64,000 nt of DNA from Sphingobium nicotianae (GCF_018603885.1 NZ_JAHGAW010000007.1:69443-133442); one strand, 5' to 3'; shown: positions 41,011 through 49,422, numbered from the stretch's first letter. Numbers and translations: made by a program. The notes: a model not told the origin generated them from the sequence alone.

Positions 41011-42158
41011 GGCGCGGCGCCGGCCGGTCCGCCTCCGCCTTCTGCGCCGCGCTTGCCTTTGCCCCTGCCGCCGGGGCCTTTCCCATCCTCGCCCGCGAGG
41101 CGGACGGTGCGGCCGTTGGAGACTTTCACGACGCCCTCGGAGACGACGAGGGCGCTCGTTGGCAGTCCGCTCACCTCGATAAAGCCATTGTCGCGCAGGC
41201 CGGTGGTGATGTCGGTGCGCTTGACCTTGCGCTCCTCGTCGACGGTATAGACGTAGCGCGTGTCGCCTTCGCTCAGCACGGCCATTTCCGGCAGGGCAGG
41301 GGCGCTGCGCGTATGCGTCTCGATGCGCACGGTGAGCAGCATGCCGGGCTTGATGCGATTGCCCGGATTGGGCAGCGTGGCGCGGACCATGACGGCGCGG
41401 CTCTGCGGATCGATGACCGGATCGATCACCGCGATCTGTCCCTCGATCGGCTGATCGGGGAAGGCGGAAGCATAGGCGCGGATCGGCAGGCCCGGGCGCA
41501 GGCGCGCGAGCTGGGTCTCGGGCACGGTGAAATCGAGCTTGATGCGCGAAATGTCGCTGACCGTGACGAGCGGCGTGCCGCTGGTGACAATGGCGCCGGC
41601 CGAGATGTTGCGCAGCGAGAGATAGCCGGCGAAGGGTGCGCGGATCATGCGATCGCCGATCTGCGCGCGGACGCTCTCCTCGCTCGCCCGCGCTTCGCTC
41701 AGGGCCGCGCGCTGCTGGTCGAGCAGGGCGCGGGTCGCGAACCCCTGCTGGTTCAGGCTGTTGATGCGATCGAGCTGGGAGGAGGCTTCCGCCGCGCTTG
41801 CCTTGGCGCCGGCCAGCGCCGCCTGCTCCTGCGCGTTGGAGAGTATGGCGAGGAGCTGGCCGCGCCGCACATACATGCCGTCGTCGAACAGCAGCTTGTC
41901 GATCCGCTCGGTGACGTTGGCGGCGAGCGTCACCTGCTCGTTGGCGCGCGCGGTGCCGACGGCCTGGATTTCGTCGCGGAACAGGTGCGCCGTCGGCTGG
42001 ACGGCGGTGACAAGCGGGGGCGGTCGCTTCTGCTCCTCGCCCTTGCTCTCCGCGCAACCGGTGAGCATGATCAGGAGCGGCAACAACGAGGCGCCGTTCC
42101 GGCCAATCCAATGCTCGCGGCTGCCGGCAGCCGAGCGCTCCCGGTGTCTGTGCGTCAC
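41007..42158 (-). CDS. RND efflux periplasmic adaptor, lipoprotein
   Basis: An up-to-383-residue membrane fusion protein (HlyD/AcrA family) with a lipobox LTGC (C35), so it is lipid-anchored and faces the periplasm. Then come the split lipoyl (barrel-sandwich) domain with a coiled-coil hairpin (about 100-170), a beta-barrel and the membrane-proximal domain. The Gly/Lys-rich C-terminal tail (GKGPGGRGKGKRG) is unusual. The start is a GTG at 42158 without a strong ribosome-binding site; a shorter start is possible. It precedes and overlaps the RND pump gene. Confidence 0.9.
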   Translation of the reverse strand: MTHRHRERSAAGSREHWIGRNGASLLPLLIMLTGCAESKGEEQKRPPPLVTAVQPTAHLFRDEIQAVGTARANEQVTLAANVTERIDKLLFDDGMYVRRGQLLAILSNAQEQAALAGAKASAAEASSQLDRINSLNQQGFATRALLDQQRAALSEARASEESVRAQIGDRMIRAPFAGYLSLRNISAGAIVTSGTPLVTVSDISRIKLDFTVPETQLARLRPGLPIRAYASAFPDQPIEGQIAVIDPVIDPQSRAVMVRATLPNPGNRIKPGMLLTVRIETHTRSAPALPEMAVLSEGDTRYVYTVDEERKVKRTDITTGLRDNGFIEVSGLPTSALVVSEGVVKVSNGRTVRLAGEDGKGPGGRGKGKRGAEGGGGPAGAAP

Positions 42159-42205
42159 GTCTTCACCACTCTGTTTCCGAAACCCGTTGGTTGCCTGAGT
42201 CTACC

Positions 42206-43795
42206 TCAAGCGGCGAGCGCTGTCTTGTGCAACCGCTCGATCGCGTCGAGCGAGGACAGCAGTGCGCCCTCCATCCAGCAGCCGTAATAAGAGGCATGCT
42301 CGCCGGCGAGGACGATGCGGCCATCCATGGCGACGAGATTCTGGTAATGCTGCGCGCGGGAGGCTTCCGTCCAGCTGCCGCAGCAACCGAGGATCCAGGG
42401 CTGGCGGCTCCAGGCGAGGGAGACGCCGTTCATAAATTCTTTGCGATATTCCGCCGGGTGGAAGACCGACCCCTGTGCCAGCGCCGCCTCGATCCGCTGT
42501 TCGGGCGTCATGCCCGCGAGCTGGTAGCCGCCCGCGCCGTTCGCGAAAGCGCCGAGCAGCACGGCCGGCTTGTCCTTGAAGAAATCGAAGTTCGGATAGG
42601 AGATCAGGGCGATCGCCTGATCGGTGAAGCTGTGGCCGCCATAGATGGAGTATTTCTCCTCCCAGAAGCGGCTGCGCATCTCCAGGCCGATCTTGACTTG
42701 CCCACTGTAAGGCACGGCCTTGATCGCCGCCTTCATCGGCGCGCCGACCTGGATGTCGATCTGGTTGAGGACGGGCAACGGGATGGTGCAGACGCAATAG
42801 TCGGCCTTGGCTTCGCTGACCTTGCCGGTCTTGACGTCCTCCCACATCACCGAGACGCCGGCATCGCCCTGTGCGATCTTGGTCACCTTGGCATTGTAGG
42901 TGATGAGGCCGGCGAGTTGCTTGGCGAAGGCCTTGCCGATCATGTCCATGCCGCCCTTGGGCTGGAACATCGTCGTCTGCATCACATAGTTGAAATAGAA
43001 GCCCATCTGCGTCCAGACCTTGGAATCGAGCAGGTCGCTGAGGCTGTTGATCTTGGAGGGCGTGGGCTCGCCATTGACGCCGCCGCCGGGCGCGCGGTCA
43101 TAGCCGCGCTGGCTGGAGACATGGACGTTGCTGGCATATTTGAGGTCGCCGTCGAGCAGGCCCCAGTCGCGTAGCGCATCGATCAGGCGGGCCTTGTCCT
43201 CGGCGGTAACCTGCTGGTCGAGCGCGCCGGCATTGAGCGACTTGGAGAGCAGCTCGGAGACATGGCCTTTGAAGTCGGTCGCCAGCTCCTTGTAGCGCTG
43301 CGGCTTGCCGCCGAAAGCCTTGGTCTGGTGGACGAAGGCATTGTGGTTCATCTGGATGAAGGGCTCCAGCTCCACGCCGAACGCCTTGCAATAATGCAGC
43401 AGAGTGCGGTGATGATGCGGGATGCGCCAGGGGCCGGGGTTGAGGTAATTGCCCGGCTGGAATTCGCAGGTCTGCGTCGCGCCGCCCACCTCGACGATCT
43501 TGTCGCCGCCGCGGATCGAGTAGTTCCGCCCGCCGGGGCGCGCCTGATATTCGAGGATCTGGACGGCATAGCCGGCCTTGCGCAGCTCGTAGGCGGCAAG
43601 CATGCCGGCCAGGCCCGCACCCAGCACGAGCACCTTGCTGCCCTTCCTGGCGCCGGAGAGCGCGGGCGGGCCGGTGAACTGGGTTTCCGCGGCGTGGCCG
43701 AGCGCGGTCATCGCCTGATACATGGCGATCGCGCCGCCGGCCTTGCCGATCATCGTGAGGAGTTCGCGCCGCGACGGGCCGGCTTCTTCGATCAT
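42206..43795 (-). CDS. Tat-exported flavin amine oxidase
   Basis: A 529-residue FAD enzyme of the monoamine / L-amino-acid oxidase family. The N-terminus has a twin-arginine signal (PSRRELLTMIG, R9-R10). The dinucleotide motif is VLGAGLAGM (about 57-65), followed by the ARPGGR contact, and the C-terminal FAD motif is VLAGEHASYYGCWMEGAL. It should oxidise an amine or amino acid in the periplasm to an imine. The cytochrome c gene 44 bases upstream on the same strand suggests that electrons go to the respiratory chain rather than to oxygen. AGGGGGA precedes the ATG at 43795. Substrate unknown. Confidence 0.9.
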   Translation of the reverse strand: MIEEAGPSRRELLTMIGKAGGAIAMYQAMTALGHAAETQFTGPPALSGARKGSKVLVLGAGLAGMLAAYELRKAGYAVQILEYQARPGGRNYSIRGGDKIVEVGGATQTCEFQPGNYLNPGPWRIPHHHRTLLHYCKAFGVELEPFIQMNHNAFVHQTKAFGGKPQRYKELATDFKGHVSELLSKSLNAGALDQQVTAEDKARLIDALRDWGLLDGDLKYASNVHVSSQRGYDRAPGGGVNGEPTPSKINSLSDLLDSKVWTQMGFYFNYVMQTTMFQPKGGMDMIGKAFAKQLAGLITYNAKVTKIAQGDAGVSVMWEDVKTGKVSEAKADYCVCTIPLPVLNQIDIQVGAPMKAAIKAVPYSGQVKIGLEMRSRFWEEKYSIYGGHSFTDQAIALISYPNFDFFKDKPAVLLGAFANGAGGYQLAGMTPEQRIEAALAQGSVFHPAEYRKEFMNGVSLAWSRQPWILGCCGSWTEASRAQHYQNLVAMDGRIVLAGEHASYYGCWMEGALLSSLDAIERLHKTALAA

Positions 43796-43839
43796 TGGTC
43801 TTCCCCCTTGGTCTGGTGCGGCGCCGTCCCCGAACGGCG

Positions 43840-44301
43840 TCAGCACGTGGCGCAATCGCGAGGCGAGGCCTTGGCGCCGCCAGCGATGCGCTGGACGTCG
43901 GCCTCGGTGACGGGCTCGGAATAGCTGTTGAAATGGCTGCGGACGTAAGTTGCGACCGCGGCGATCTGCTTGGGCGTCAGCATGTCGTTGAACCAGGGCA
44001 TGCCGCCCCGGCCCTTGAGCAGGATGTCGACCATGAAATCCTTGTCGGCGAGATGGGTGTTGCCGGCGAGGGCGGGGATGCCGCTGCCGCCTTTCGCGTC
44101 CGCCAGGTGGCAGGCCTGGCAGATGGTCTCGAACACTTCCTTGCCTTCGCCGCCGACCTTCACGCTGGACGGGCCGCCACCGGCCGTGTCCTGGGCCCGG
44201 CCGCCGACGGTCCAGGCGCAGAGAATCGCGGCGAGCGGCAGCGCGATGGCCGACGCCCTGCGCATGCGACGGCGCGTCATCTGGCGGTGACTGCGGATCA
44301 C
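43840..44301 (-). CDS. Periplasmic cytochrome c, class I
   Basis: A 153-residue exported monohaem cytochrome: signal peptide (about 16-36, cleavage near GRAQD), CQACH haem site (C61, C64, H65) and axial methionine in GRGGMPW (M100). The last residues form an extra CxxC (CATC) at the very C-terminus, not part of a haem site because no histidine follows. It starts with a GTG that overlaps the ridA stop (GTGA); an ATG seven codons later is possible. The gene order exported RidA, cytochrome, amine oxidase suggests it is the electron acceptor of the oxidase. Confidence 0.88.
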   Translation of the reverse strand: MIRSHRQMTRRRMRRASAIALPLAAILCAWTVGGRAQDTAGGGPSSVKVGGEGKEVFETICQACHLADAKGGSGIPALAGNTHLADKDFMVDILLKGRGGMPWFNDMLTPKQIAAVATYVRSHFNSYSEPVTEADVQRIAGGAKASPRDCATC

Positions 44302-44813
44302 GGCATCTTCGCTGCGACGGCCTCGATCTCGATCAGCACCGGCGGGCGACCGAGCGCGGCGACCTGGACGGTCGAGCGGGCGGGCTTGTTGGGCTGTTCG
44401 GCGGTGCCGAAGAAGGTGCGGAACACCTCGTTCATCGACGCGGCGTCCATCTTGCCCGTCTCGGGCGTGCCGACCATGAAGATGGTCATCTTGACGATGT
44501 CGCCCATCGACATGCCCATGCCCTCGAGCTGGGCCTTGATCTTGGTGAGGATGCTGAGCGTCTGCGTCTTGGTGTCGCCGAGCTCGTCCGGCTTGGCCGG
44601 GTCGATCGGGGAGGCGGTCTGGCCGGAGAGATAGACGACATTCGCTGCCGCCGGGACGGAGACCGAGGCGGCGATCGGCGCGTTCGCGTTCGGCCCCATC
44701 TTGTGCTCGATCATCGGCTTGGGCACAGCTTTGGTGGCGGCCGATGCTGGGCCGGCAACGAAGGCGGCGGCTGGCAGAAGGGCCGTCATCAGGGCGATCG
44801 TCATCCTCTTCAT
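44298..44813 (-). CDS. Exported RidA-family protein
   Basis: A 171-residue RidA/YjgF family protein with an N-terminal signal peptide (about residues 1-25, ending GPASAA). Cytosolic RidA deaminates reactive enamines and imines such as 2-aminoacrylate. The substrate-carboxylate arginine is kept (PARSTVQV, R146), as is the glutamate in LIEIEA, so deaminase activity is plausible. The start at 44813 has AGGA eight bases ahead; the frame upstream is an arginine-free shadow with no domain. It heads the minus-strand unit with cytochrome c and the amine oxidase and is divergent from a second exported RidA gene. Confidence 0.85.
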   Translation of the reverse strand: MKRMTIALMTALLPAAAFVAGPASAATKAVPKPMIEHKMGPNANAPIAASVSVPAAANVVYLSGQTASPIDPAKPDELGDTKTQTLSILTKIKAQLEGMGMSMGDIVKMTIFMVGTPETGKMDAASMNEVFRTFFGTAEQPNKPARSTVQVAALGRPPVLIEIEAVAAKMP

Positions 44814-44952
44814 CGTCATCTTCCTTCTTCCGATTTCTGTGCAGGCAGGCGCGTCGGTCCGGTCGGGCGCCGCGGCACCCGGCAGGCGGTCATCTGCAGC
44901 GAAAGGCGCGGTTACGGCCCGCAGGTCGGTCATCATCGTGAGAGTCCTCTTT

Positions 44953-44975
44953 TTTCGCGAAAGGACTTCGCGAAG
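44953..44975. promoter_or_regulatory. Paired TTCGCGAA palindromes
   Basis: Two 10-base palindromes, TTTCGCGAAA (44953-44962) and CTTCGCGAAG (44966-44975), have centres 13 bases apart in the divergent spacer between the two exported ridA genes. The repeated, symmetrical layout suggests a regulator-binding site. Confidence 0.45.
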
Positions 44976-45070
44976 CTACTCTCCTGCAGGTGCTTCATGT
45001 TGTCCGCGCGTCGATCGCTCACCCTTGCCGACGCTTCGGCGGTCAGGTGATCAGGCGCCCCGGATTCGGA

Positions 45071-45090
45071 CATACGCATTTTGTCGTATG
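45071..45090. promoter_or_regulatory. Inverted repeat before the second exported ridA
   Basis: CATACG and CGTATG arms are separated by eight bases and end 36 bases before the start codon at 45127. Size and position suit an operator near the promoter. No regulator can be named; the LuxR-type response regulator encoded at 46082-47008 is one candidate. Confidence 0.4.
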
Positions 45091-45126
45091 GCAAGGTCAG
45101 GGGGTGGTCCCTAGCCACGGAATTCT

Positions 45127-45792
45127 ATGAAAAGATCGGCTCGCACCCTCCCGCTCGTCACCTCCCTCATGCTCGCAGGCGCTGCGCTGCTGGCATGCGC
45201 CGCACCGGCCCAGGCGGATGTCGTGCGGCTGAAGAGCAATCCCAGCGCCCTGATCCTCGACGGTGTGCGAGTGAGCGACGACAATGAGATCTTCTTCCTC
45301 TCGGGCCAGCTGCCTTCGCCGGTCGACCCCAAGAAGCCGATGTCCGAAGTCAAGACCATCGAGGATATGGGCGACAGCAAGGCGCAGACGATCAGCGCGC
45401 TCACCAAGATCAAGGCGCTGCTCGAAGGGCAGGGCTACAAGATGTCCGACGTGGTCAAGATGACCCTGTTCGTTGCGGCCGATCCGCGCACCGGCAAGAT
45501 GGATTTCGCGGGCGTCAACGAGGGCTTCAAGATGTTCTTCGGTACGCCCGAGAATCCCAATACGGTGGCGCGCTCGACCTTCCAGGTCGCGGCCTTGGTC
45601 GGCCCGCTCTACCTGATCGAGATCGAGGCGACGGCGGTCAAGAAGAAGGCCGGGCCGACGGCAGCGGTGGACGAGCAGGAAGCCGCGCCCGAGGCAGCCG
45701 CGGCCGACGGCGCGGCGACGGAAAAGGCCGCGACCTTCCATCGCCGCCAGCGCTACCCCGCCGAGCTGCGCAAGAAGTCCATCCTAGTCTGA
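45127..45792 (+). CDS. Exported RidA-family protein with C-terminal extension
   Basis: A 221-residue protein: signal peptide (about 1-30), RidA domain (about 50-172), then about 50 extra Ala/Glu-rich residues ending in a basic patch (FHRRQRYPAELRKKS). The active-site arginine (R149 in VARSTFQV) and glutamate (LIEIEA) are kept. The signal holds both a LLAC lipobox-like motif (C24) and an AQA cleavage site, so it could be a lipoprotein or soluble. It is a paralogue of the divergent ridA (shared TKIKA, VVKMT or IVKMT, FFGT and LIEIEA). The start follows a GGA six bases upstream. Confidence 0.83.
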   Translation: MKRSARTLPLVTSLMLAGAALLACAAPAQADVVRLKSNPSALILDGVRVSDDNEIFFLSGQLPSPVDPKKPMSEVKTIEDMGDSKAQTISALTKIKALLEGQGYKMSDVVKMTLFVAADPRTGKMDFAGVNEGFKMFFGTPENPNTVARSTFQVAALVGPLYLIEIEATAVKKKAGPTAAVDEQEAAPEAAAADGAATEKAATFHRRQRYPAELRKKSILV

Positions 45793-45818
45793 GGGCCACT
45801 CCCATTCGCAATTCGAGC

Positions 45819-45840
45819 GCTCCTGCGAAGGCAGGAGCCC
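45819..45840. repeat. Short palindrome, second dispersed-repeat type
   Basis: GCTCCTGC and GCAGGAGC arms surround GAAG, followed by CCAGGGCGG. This looks like a unit of a different interspersed repeat from the CATTCCCGC family nearby. It lies 27 bases after the ridA stop and may also act as a terminator hairpin, although no T-run follows. Confidence 0.5.
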
Positions 45841-45930
45841 AGGGCGGTAACTGGCCGGGCGCGCGCCCTAGGTTCAGCCCTTGGTAGGATTGAATGTCGG
45901 CAGCGGGTGGCTCCTCCGCTCACTACCTTC

Positions 45931-46034
45931 GTCATTCCCGCGAACGCGGGAATCCAGTCGACGGCGCGGATCGAAATCCACGTTGTGAGGTCAGTGCGAT
46001 GTAACAGCTGGATTCCCGCGTTCGCGGGAGTGAC
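45931..46034. repeat. Dispersed palindromic repeat, full inverted pair
   Basis: The left unit starts GTCATTCCCGCGAACGCGGG and reads on to AATCCAG. The right unit runs from CTGGATTCCCGCG to CGGGAGTGAC. About 50 unrelated bases separate them. It sits between the convergent ridA and response-regulator genes. Confidence 0.85.
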
Positions 46035-46081
46035 CAAGGGGCGGAGCCTCAGTCCCGCAAACCGGACACCATGAGGCGCCT

Positions 46082-47008
46082 CTACTGCCCCAGCATCCGG
46101 ATCGCGACGGCCGCCGCCGCTGAGCGCGTCTCGACGCCGATCTTGTCGAATATGCGCTCGAGATGCTTGGTCACCGTGCGCGGGCTGATCTCCAGCACGT
46201 CGCTGATCACGCGGTTGGGCTTGCCGTAGCTCACCCAGAGCAGCACCTCGGCCTCGCGATGAGTCAGGGGCAGCCTGTCCTGCAGGCGCAGCAGATCCTG
46301 TTCGGGATTGATCTCGCTCAGGCGAATGAGCACCTCGTCCTCGCGATAATGGGCGACGACAACGAGTTCCAGTTCACCGCGTCCCACCACCTGCTTGACG
46401 CGCACCGTTCCCCCGGCTGACTCGTCCCGGGTCAGCAGCCGCTCGATCTGGCTGCGCAACTCCTGCGGAAGGCTGTCCTCCCCGCGACGCCAGCCCGGCG
46501 CGACGCGGGCGATCGCCTGCTCGGCCCGCGGCGTGCACCAGAGCAGGCGACCCTTGGCATCGGTGGCGAGGATGAGCCGGTCCGTTGCGTCGAGGCTGGT
46601 GATGCTCGCATGGACGGCGCGGCCCTGCGCCATGTGGACGCGGACGCGCGCCAGCAATTCCGAGAGATCGACGGGCTTGCGCACATAATCGACACCGCCC
46701 ACCTCGAACGCTTCGACGACATGCTCGCTTTCGGTGAGGCCGGTCATGAAGATGACCGGGATGCTGGCGGTCGCGGGACGCGCCTTGATCTTCTGCGTGG
46801 TCTCGAAGCCGTCCATGCCGGGCATGACCGCATCCATCAGGATGAGATCGGGCATGATATTGTTGAGCAGTTCGAGCGCGGCTTCCCCCGAAGTGGCGAC
46901 CAAAACGGACATTTCCGCGCGCTCCAGCACCGCGGTCAGCATGCGCAGCGCGTCCGGTTCGTCGTCGACCACAAGAACCGTATCTGAATGCCCTGGGGCT
47001 TGCATCAT
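46082..47008 (-). CDS. LuxR-family response regulator with central sensor-like region
   Basis: A 308-residue response regulator. The N-terminal receiver domain (about 10-125) has the acidic pair D15/D16, phospho-acceptor D59 in LILMDAVMPGMD and K111 in VRKPVD. A PAS-like middle section follows (about 135-235). The C-terminal LuxR/GerE helix-turn-helix (about 240-300) includes LTHREAEVLLWVS and SPRTVTKHLERIF. The ATG at 47008 is one base after the stop of the hybrid kinase gene, with AAGGA eight bases ahead, so the pair is one unit. It likely controls nearby genes, but no binding site can be proven. Confidence 0.9.
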   Translation of the reverse strand: MMQAPGHSDTVLVVDDEPDALRMLTAVLERAEMSVLVATSGEAALELLNNIMPDLILMDAVMPGMDGFETTQKIKARPATASIPVIFMTGLTESEHVVEAFEVGGVDYVRKPVDLSELLARVRVHMAQGRAVHASITSLDATDRLILATDAKGRLLWCTPRAEQAIARVAPGWRRGEDSLPQELRSQIERLLTRDESAGGTVRVKQVVGRGELELVVVAHYREDEVLIRLSEINPEQDLLRLQDRLPLTHREAEVLLWVSYGKPNRVISDVLEISPRTVTKHLERIFDKIGVETRSAAAAVAIRMLGQ

Positions 47009-47009
47009 G

Positions 47010-48599
47010 TCAGCTTTCCTTGAGCAGCTTGGCCATGCCGGCGAGGTCATAGCGGTCCAGGCAATCATAGAGCCTGCCGACGAGAGCCTCCGCATGGGGT
47101 GCGGCTTCTTCCAATTGGCGAATTTCGGCTTCGATCCCGCGCACATAGCCGATGCGCAGAAATTCCTTGAGGTGAACGAGATGCTCGCGGGCGCTCGCGT
47201 CGAGTGTTTCGCAGTCGGGCGCGGACGGCGCCGTGTCGGCGCCCGGCTCGGCATCCGCGTCCCAGCGCCAGGTCAGCCCGAGCAAATCGCCGATCGTCTC
47301 GACCAGATGCGCGAACTCGACCGGCTTGACCAGGAATCGGTCATGGCCCGGCGTCGGGAAATCAGGGCGATGCAATTCCTCGCTGTTGGCCGACAGCATC
47401 AGGATCTTGAGCGTCTCGCTGCCGCGTGCGCGCAGGCCCTGCGCCACTTCCCAGCCCGAGATGCCGGGCATGCTGATGTCGAGAATGGCGAGATCGGGCG
47501 CCGCATGTTCGGCGGCCAGCGCAGCCTCGCCATTGGGATGGGCATGCACATCGAAGCCCAGGGTGCGCAGCAGCCGCTCCAGCCACTGGCGCTGGTCGGC
47601 GTCGTCCTCGCACAGCACTATGCTGCGCTGGCGGCCTTCATAGCCGACCGCGCGACGGGCCGGCGCAGACGTCGTCACCTTGCCGGCAATCTCGCTCAGC
47701 ATCATGGTGATGCGGAAACAGGCGCCAGCGCCGAGATCGCTCTCCAGCTCCAGCCGGCCGCCCAATATCTCGACGATCGTGCGCGCGATGGCGAGGCCGA
47801 GGCCGGCGCCCGGCTTGACCCGCGCGCCCTCGGCCTGCGTCCCCTGCTCGAACCGCTCGAAGATGCGCTCATGATCCTCGGGCGCGATGCCGGGGCCGGT
47901 GTCGCGCACCTCGAACGTGGCGATCTGCCCGGAATAGCTGGTGCGCAGCGTCACCGAGCCGCTGTCGGTGAACTTGATCGCGTTGGAGAGCAGGTTGATC
48001 AGCACCTGGCGGAAGCGGCTCTGATCCAGCCGGACATATTCGGGCACGCGCTCGGAAGGCTCGTAGATGAAGTCGAGCCCCTTGGCGGCGGCTGCCGGGC
48101 GCATCATCGCCACGACCTGGTCGATGAAGGTCGGCAGACGCACTTCCTCGCTGCGCACGCGCAGCACGCCGAACTCAAGCTGCGAGATGTCGAGCAACCC
48201 CTCCACCAGATTGGTGAGATGCTCGGAGCAGCGCAGGATGACGCGGGCGGCCTCCTGGGCATTGGCGCCGTCGCCGCGCTCGAAGAGCTGCGCATAACCG
48301 TAGATCGCGTTGAGCGGCGAGCGGATCTCGTGGCTGACGCTGGCGAGATAGCGGCTCTTAGCGAGATTGGCTGCCTCGGCTGCCTGCTTGGCGCGGCTGA
48401 GTTCGGCAAGGCCGTCCCAGCCGGTGAGCGTCTCATGCATCTGGCGGATGCCGAACAGCAGCACGGCGCCAAGCGCGGTGAGATCGATGATGGCCAGCGC
48501 CTCGAGGATCGCGTCATAGCCATCAGTGGCAGCATGGAGGATGATGAAGAGGCCGGCCAGGCCAGTGGCGGCGAGGGCGAAGGCGAGGGTCCGTTTCAT
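47010..48599 (-). CDS. Hybrid sensor histidine kinase
   Basis: A 529-residue membrane kinase. Two hydrophobic helices (about 5-22 and 35-52) are joined by a very short loop, followed by HisKA with H90 in SVSHEIRSPL, HATPase (N206 in LLSNAIKF, DTGPGIAP, GAGLGLA), a receiver domain (about 326-440; D374 in AILDISMPG, K425) and a helical tail (about 465-525) of Hpt-like size but without an obvious phospho-histidine motif. Almost no periplasmic sensor part exists, so it may sense the membrane or redox state. The start is uncertain: 48599 begins at the first helix; longer frames open at 48707 and 48887. Confidence 0.85.
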   Translation of the reverse strand: MKRTLAFALAATGLAGLFIILHAATDGYDAILEALAIIDLTALGAVLLFGIRQMHETLTGWDGLAELSRAKQAAEAANLAKSRYLASVSHEIRSPLNAIYGYAQLFERGDGANAQEAARVILRCSEHLTNLVEGLLDISQLEFGVLRVRSEEVRLPTFIDQVVAMMRPAAAAKGLDFIYEPSERVPEYVRLDQSRFRQVLINLLSNAIKFTDSGSVTLRTSYSGQIATFEVRDTGPGIAPEDHERIFERFEQGTQAEGARVKPGAGLGLAIARTIVEILGGRLELESDLGAGACFRITMMLSEIAGKVTTSAPARRAVGYEGRQRSIVLCEDDADQRQWLERLLRTLGFDVHAHPNGEAALAAEHAAPDLAILDISMPGISGWEVAQGLRARGSETLKILMLSANSEELHRPDFPTPGHDRFLVKPVEFAHLVETIGDLLGLTWRWDADAEPGADTAPSAPDCETLDASAREHLVHLKEFLRIGYVRGIEAEIRQLEEAAPHAEALVGRLYDCLDRYDLAGMAKLLKES

Positions 48600-48966
48600 G
48601 CCTGGCCTGATGCCCGTTCCCTCATGAGGGAGCCGATCCGCTGGCAGGCCCTCCGCAAGGGGTGGCTGGACGTCGGCCTGCGCGGTGGACAGCCGGGACA
48701 TCAGCATCCAGCCATGCCTCGCCGCAGCGCGTCGCGGGGCACTGCCCAAGCTTTTGCCGACACTCTTCCGTGAAGCACGCCCCTGATGCCTTCCCGACAA
48801 GCGACCGAGGCGGAAACCGCCTCTCAAGATAGGAATGTTGCATTGCAAAAATCCAAACTCAAGCGTTGCACGCGAGTCCATGCTCACGCCGGCTTGTTTT
48901 GAGGGATTTCCGTCCGACTGTTGCTCTTATGCTGCAGTGCGGGAGCTTTCCGCCCGTGGCTGTGCC
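48600..48966. other. Region upstream of the kinase gene
   Basis: About 370 bases that may hold an N-terminal extension of the kinase (frame open to 48887) and its promoter. The right part (48843-48945) is AT-richer and non-coding. A long hairpin begins at 48946. Confidence 0.4.
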
Positions 48967-48999
48967 CTATTTTGTTCTGGGCACAGCCTTGGCGGAAAG
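48946..48999. terminator. Long inverted repeat at the end of the cytochrome c gene
   Basis: The outer arms CTTTCCGCC / GGCGGAAAG and the inner arms GGCTGTGCCC / GGGCACAGCC nest around an 11-base loop. The hairpin spans the last codons and stop of the minus-strand cytochrome gene. No T-run follows, so it may act by folding or with Rho. Confidence 0.55.
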
Positions 49000-49419
49000 G
49001 GAGGGAGCCTTGGGCTCAAGCATGATTCGCGCCAGCGTGGGGCCACCCTCGGGCAGGGGCTTCGCTCCGGCGGGCAGGCCATTGGCTTTCAGAAGATACG
49101 CGACGATCTGGGCGGTTTCGGCGGGTTTGAGCGATCCGGGCGCAAATTGCGGCATGGCGCGGGCGAGATAGTCGTAAAGATCGGCAACGGGTGCCTTGCT
49201 CCAGTTCGCGATGAACCTGTCCTGCAGGCTCGGCGTTTCATACGTGCCTTCGCGCATCTTGCCGTGGCACATCGCACAGCGCGTCGCGTAAAGCTGGGCA
49301 CCGGCAGCAGCCTGATCCTCGGTGAAGACACCCTGACGTGTGGTTATGGGAGCGGGGGAGGCCGCGCCGATTGCGATGGCGGTGGCCGCGAGGGCGATAA
49401 CGGAGAGGGCGCGCGCCAT
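48967..49419 (-). CDS. Periplasmic cytochrome c, class I
   Basis: A 150-residue exported monohaem cytochrome with a signal peptide (about 1-22), haem site CAMCH (C48, C51, H52) and axial methionine in LARAMPQF (M89). It is distinct in sequence from the cytochrome at 43840-44301. It begins three bases after the stop of the Tat-exported oxidase gene, so it is the natural electron partner of that enzyme. The stop lies inside a strong hairpin. Confidence 0.9.
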   Translation of the reverse strand: MARALSVIALAATAIAIGAASPAPITTRQGVFTEDQAAAGAQLYATRCAMCHGKMREGTYETPSLQDRFIANWSKAPVADLYDYLARAMPQFAPGSLKPAETAQIVAYLLKANGLPAGAKPLPEGGPTLARIMLEPKAPSLSAKAVPRTK

Positions 49420-49422
49420 CGC

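Noticed and set aside
39148..41250. A 700-codon plus-strand frame and the minus-strand frame running from the RND pump into the adaptor
   Set aside because: The plus frame is a shadow of the RND pump. The long minus frame only looks continuous because the region upstream of 41010 is open in a second frame of the adaptor gene; the ATGA overlap marks the true pump start.
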